DNA from: Nocardia beijingensis NBRC 16342
Lineage (GTDB): Bacteria > Actinomycetota > Actinomycetes > Mycobacteriales > Mycobacteriaceae
DNA length: 64,000 nt
Direction of reading: 5' to 3'
Assembly: GCF_001612785.1 (NCBI RefSeq)
Contig: NZ_BDBC01000039.1
Location: forward strand, 25,113 to 89,112
Numbering within the stretch: the stretch's first letter is position 1; each line of letters starts with the position of its first letter. Made by a program: the position numbers and the translations under genes. Under the pieces are notes generated by a model, which was not told the origin of the DNA, made no database searches, and saw nothing but the letters and a program-made list of their open reading frames with translations. This document shows, piece after piece, positions 60,938 through 64,000 of the stretch.

Positions 60938-60955
60938 TTCCGATTTGTTTGCGGT
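60938..60955. promoter_or_regulatory. Second SARP-type heptamer repeat in the divergent gap
   Basis: TTCCGAT (60938-60944), TTGT, TTGCGGT (60949-60955): 11-bp phased and matching the 60043 site at 14 of 18 positions, including the TTGT spacer. It lies between the 64-aa gene and the AfsR-type regulator gene. Confidence 0.55.
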
Positions 60956-60988
60956 CGCCCTCCCCCACCGCTCGCATAGGCTGCCCCC

Positions 60989-63900
60989 ATGCGTTTCGGG
61001 GTGCTGGGTCCGTTGACGGTCTGGACGGACGCCGGGGCCGTCGTGCCGATCCCGGGGGCCAAGGTGCGGGCGCTGCTGGCCGACCTGCTGGTCACACCCG
61101 GTCAACCGGTGTCCGGCGATCGGCTGATCGACGACATCTGGACCGATGACCCGCCCGGCAATCCGGCGGGCACGCTGGCGGCGAAGGCCTCGCAACTGCG
61201 CAGGGCGCTGGAGGACGCCGAACCCGGCGGCCGGGACCTGGTGGTGTCACCGCCGCCCGGGTACCGCCTGATCGCCTCCGCCATCGACGCGCAGGAGTTC
61301 CGCGCCCTCGTGGCGTCCGCGCGGGCGACGACCGACACCACCGAGCGGGTCCGGGCGCTCGCCGCGGCGGTCGCGCTGTGGCGCGGGCCCGCGTTCGCCG
61401 ATTTCCGGGACGCGCCTTTCGCCCAGCCCGCCATCGCGCAGCTCGAAGAGCAGCGCTTGGTGGCGGTGGAGGAGCTGGCGGAGGCGCGGCTCGTGCTCGG
61501 CGAGTACCGCGAGGTGGCGGGCGAACTCACCGGATTCGTGACGGCGCATCCGCTGCGTGAGCGGCTGCGCGCGGCGCACCTGCGCGCGCTGTACGGCTCG
61601 GGAAGGCAGGCCGAGGCGCTGGACGGTTACGAGGACCTGCGCAGACGCCTCGCCGACGAACTCGGCATCGACCCGAGCCCGGACCTGGTGGCGCTACAGC
61701 GCGCGATCCTGGCACAGGATCTGCCGCTCGCCGCGCCCGCGGAGATCGTGGTCGCCCGGCGGCGCAGCTCCAACATCCCGGCGCAGCGCACCGAGTTGAT
61801 CGGCCGCGACACCGACCTCGCGCAGCTGTGCGACGCCGTCGAGAACGCCCGGCTGGTCACGCTCACCGGGCCCGGCGGCGTGGGTAAGACGCGCTTGTCG
61901 CTCGCCGCCGCGGCGGCGCTGACCCGCCGCTTCGGCCACGGCGCCTGGCTGATGGAACTGGCCACGCTGCCACCGACCACGACCGACGGCGCGACGTTCC
62001 TCGCCGACGCCGTGGCCGGTGTGCTCGGCATCCGCGCCGCCGACGGCGCCGACAGCACCGCGTCGCTGTGCGAAGCGCTGGCCGACCAGGAACTGCTGCT
62101 CGTGCTGGACAACTGCGAGCACGTGGTGGATCACGCCGCCGATCTGGCGGAGGCGCTGCTCGCCGCGGCCCCTCGGCTGCGCATCCTGGCCACCAGTCGC
62201 GAACCGCTGCGCCTGCCCGGTGAGGACATCGTCGCGCTGCAACCCCTCGATGTGCCCGCCAGGGACGCGACCTTCGATGAGATCGCCCGAGCCGGGGCGG
62301 TGCGGCTGTTCGTGTCCAGGGCGCGGGCGGTCGCCCGCGATTTCGTGCTCGACGCGGGCACCGCCGCGCCGGTCGCGACGCTGTGCCGCAGGCTCGACGG
62401 CATACCGCTGGCGCTGGAACTCGCCGCCACCCGCGTGCGCGCGCTGGGCGTGCACGAGATCGTCGCCCGTCTCGACGACCGGTTCAAGCTGCTGGCCACC
62501 GGGCATCGCGGCGTGCCGCCGCGCCAGCAGACGCTGGCGGCGATGATCGACTGGAGCTGGGGACTGCTGGACGCGACCGAGCAAGCCGTGCTGCGCAGAC
62601 TGGCGGTGCATACGAGCGGCTGCACCCTGGCTGCGGCGGAAGCGGTGTGCTCGGCGGGCGCCGAGCCGGTGGTGGACGCCTCGCTCGTCGCCGACGTCAT
62701 CGGCAGGCTGGTCGACCGATCGCTGGTGCACCGGGCGGGACGGCGCTACCGCCTGCTGGAATCGGTGGCCGCGTTCAGTCTCGACCGGCTGGCCGAGGCG
62801 GGCGAGTTCGACGCGGCGCACCTGGCGCACCATCGGTATCACCTGGCGCTGGCCGAGCGCGCCGAGCCCGAGCTGTACGGCGCCGACCAGCGTCGCTGGT
62901 TGCGCAGGCTGGATGACGAATCGGCCGAGCTGCGCGCGGCGCTGGACGGTTTCGTGCGCGCGGGCGACGCGGACCGGGCCCTGCGGCTGGTGAACGCGCT
63001 CGCCTGGTACTGGCAGTTGCGCGGTAGGCCGACCGAGGCCAGGCGCCGGCTGGAGGCGGCGCTCGCGCTCGGCGGCTCGCCGCGGCACCGGGCGCGGGCG
63101 CTGGCGTGGAGTGTCGGATTCGCTTTCCAGCAAGGCGATTTCGAGGACGGTCCGGCCAAGCGCGCGGCGGTGTTCGCCGTGTACGACACGGTCGACGATC
63201 CGGCCGGGCGGGCGCGCGCGGAACTGTTCCTCGGATTGTCCGCGCTGGACTCCGGTGACGTGCAGGAGCTGGAAACGCTCCTGCGCAAGGCTCTTCCGGT
63301 CTGCGCGGAGCTCGGCGACCGATGGGGAGTGGCCTGCGGGCATGTGGCGCTGGCCAAGTCCGCCCACAACCGGGTGGACCTCCCGGCGCTGGAGCGGCAC
63401 GCCCGCACGGCCGCGCGGTTGTTCGCCGAACTCGACGACCGCTGGGGCAGGCTCCAGGCCGCCGAATGGCTCGGCGGCCTGGCCGAACTCACCGGCGACC
63501 TGCCCTCCGCCGCCGCCATCCACGCCGAAGCGCTCGGCTTGGCGCAGGAGCTGGAGCTGTGGGGGCAGGCGTGCACCCATCTGTGCTGGCTGGGCTGGAT
63601 CGCCATGCAGCACACCGACTTCGGCCGGGCACGGGCGCTCGCCGAGCAGGCACAGCGCATCGCGGCCGAGCACGGGTACGAAGCGGGCCGATTGTTCGCC
63701 GCCCTCGTGCTCGCGTTCACCGCGCGGCGCGACGGCCGCTCCGGTACCGCCGAGCGGATACTGCGTGAGCTGCTGGCGCTCCCGCTGGCCGCGGGCGAGG
63801 AGACTCCGCTGTTCCTGCCGATGCTGCAAGTCGAGCTGGGCTACATCCTGGAACAGCGGGGAGAGCCCGGCGCTGCGTTCGAGCTGTATCTGACCGCGTT

Positions 63901-64000
63901 CGACGGCGCGCAACGCATCGGCGCACCGCGCGACACCGCCTTCGCGCTGGCCGCGCTGGCTTCGGCGCTGACCGAGCTGCACCAGCCGATAGATCGGAAG
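60989..64000 (+). CDS. AfsR/SARP-type regulator (OmpR-like HTH, BTAD, NB-ARC, TPR); partial at the right edge
   Basis: 1004 codons are visible with no stop before the window ends. N-terminal winged helix (about 1-90, 'GKAVRALLADLL'-like: 'GAKVRALLADLLVTPGQPVS'), BTAD domain (about 95-245, 'LRERLRAAHLRALYGSGRQA'), NB-ARC ATPase with P-loop 'TGPGGVGKTRLSLAAAAAL' near residue 292 and 'LLVLDNCEHVVD', then TPR-like helices to the end. SARP activators switch on secondary-metabolite or stress genes by binding 11-bp-phased heptamers, and such repeats occur in front of this gene and the neighbouring reductase. ATG 60989. Confidence 0.92.
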   Translation, partial: MRFGVLGPLTVWTDAGAVVPIPGAKVRALLADLLVTPGQPVSGDRLIDDIWTDDPPGNPAGTLAAKASQLRRALEDAEPGGRDLVVSPPPGYRLIASAIDAQEFRALVASARATTDTTERVRALAAAVALWRGPAFADFRDAPFAQPAIAQLEEQRLVAVEELAEARLVLGEYREVAGELTGFVTAHPLRERLRAAHLRALYGSGRQAEALDGYEDLRRRLADELGIDPSPDLVALQRAILAQDLPLAAPAEIVVARRRSSNIPAQRTELIGRDTDLAQLCDAVENARLVTLTGPGGVGKTRLSLAAAAALTRRFGHGAWLMELATLPPTTTDGATFLADAVAGVLGIRAADGADSTASLCEALADQELLLVLDNCEHVVDHAADLAEALLAAAPRLRILATSREPLRLPGEDIVALQPLDVPARDATFDEIARAGAVRLFVSRARAVARDFVLDAGTAAPVATLCRRLDGIPLALELAATRVRALGVHEIVARLDDRFKLLATGHRGVPPRQQTLAAMIDWSWGLLDATEQAVLRRLAVHTSGCTLAAAEAVCSAGAEPVVDASLVADVIGRLVDRSLVHRAGRRYRLLESVAAFSLDRLAEAGEFDAAHLAHHRYHLALAERAEPELYGADQRRWLRRLDDESAELRAALDGFVRAGDADRALRLVNALAWYWQLRGRPTEARRRLEAALALGGSPRHRARALAWSVGFAFQQGDFEDGPAKRAAVFAVYDTVDDPAGRARAELFLGLSALDSGDVQELETLLRKALPVCAELGDRWGVACGHVALAKSAHNRVDLPALERHARTAARLFAELDDRWGRLQAAEWLGGLAELTGDLPSAAAIHAEALGLAQELELWGQACTHLCWLGWIAMQHTDFGRARALAEQAQRIAAEHGYEAGRLFAALVLAFTARRDGRSGTAERILRELLALPLAAGEETPLFLPMLQVELGYILEQRGEPGAAFELYLTAFDGAQRIGAPRDTAFALAALASALTELHQPIDRK

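Noticed and set aside
1..64000. tRNA, rRNA, riboswitch or replication-origin features
   Set aside because: No cloverleaf, rRNA-like, SAM/TPP/cobalamin-box or DnaA-box cluster was recognised by eye; a tRNAscan and Rfam search would be needed to exclude them.

Overview
The window looks like chromosomal DNA of a mycolic-acid actinomycete, most likely Nocardia or a close relative. It is very G+C-rich with strong G/C third-position bias, frequent GTG starts and many 1- or 4-base stop/start overlaps. It encodes an antigen-85-type esterase, a MarP-type acid-resistance protease, an MmpL-type transporter and a ChoD-like GMC oxidoreductase. No rRNA, tRNA, CRISPR array, transposase or integrase was recognised.

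Layout. 1-3.0 kb: the tail of a probable regulator, then sulfate activation (cysD and a cysN-cysC fusion). 3.0-5.4 kb: a lone VirD4/TraG-like coupling ATPase and a wrecked FAD monooxygenase, a relic-like patch. 5.5-9.7 kb: LysR regulator with a divergent 14-TM exporter; ArsR-SRPBCC regulator with a divergent SRPBCC protein sharing a perfect palindrome. 9.8-12 kb: a two-gene hypothetical operon divergent from an XRE regulator. 12-20 kb: epoxide hydrolase, a large ATP-binding LuxR regulator preceded by a 20-bp perfect inverted repeat, then acyl-CoA dehydrogenase, QsdR-like TetR and a PLP enzyme.

20.2-27.0 kb is the first region of high interest: a tightly coupled six-gene operon. It encodes a GntR/UTRA regulator, a small two-cluster ferredoxin, an SsuA/TauA-type lipoprotein with an extra NosL-like C-terminal domain, a permease, an ATPase, and an AprA/fumarate-reductase-like flavoprotein fused to HEAT repeats. 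It reads as an uptake-plus-redox module for an unknown small, perhaps sulfur-containing, anion.

27-45 kb is mostly ordinary accessory chromosome: MarP, GNAT, GMC oxidase, secreted HD protein, Tat-exported DyP peroxidase, GlxA-type regulator, GlcG/HbpS protein, antigen-85-like esterase, TetR/methyltransferase, MerR/SDR, MBL-fold hydrolase, a truncated AMP-binding protein, PucR-type regulator and LipB. Several regulator pairs show clear operator palindromes. Two gene remnants (HD protein, AMP-binding protein) and repeat-rich noncoding DNA (28.9-29.5 kb) lie here.

45.2-57.0 kb is the second region of high interest: twelve minus-strand genes, most overlapping, that look like an undescribed small-molecule gene cluster. 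They encode a class III aminotransferase, extended SDR, SRPBCC cyclase-like protein, AMP-dependent ligase, free-standing carrier protein, DapB-like reductase, acyl-CoA dehydrogenase, class II aldolase, SagB/McbC-like oxidoreductase, GNAT-like protein, MmpL exporter and a DUF2236 oxygenase. A probable sigma70-type promoter precedes the first gene.

57.4-64 kb: a short membrane protein, a DUF5996 protein, a small secreted protein ending in a strong terminator, then a DHFR-like reductase, an FMN reductase and a 64-aa protein. These last three lie beside a divergent AfsR/SARP-type regulator that runs off the window. Two SARP-style 11-bp-phased heptamer repeats tie that regulator to its neighbours.
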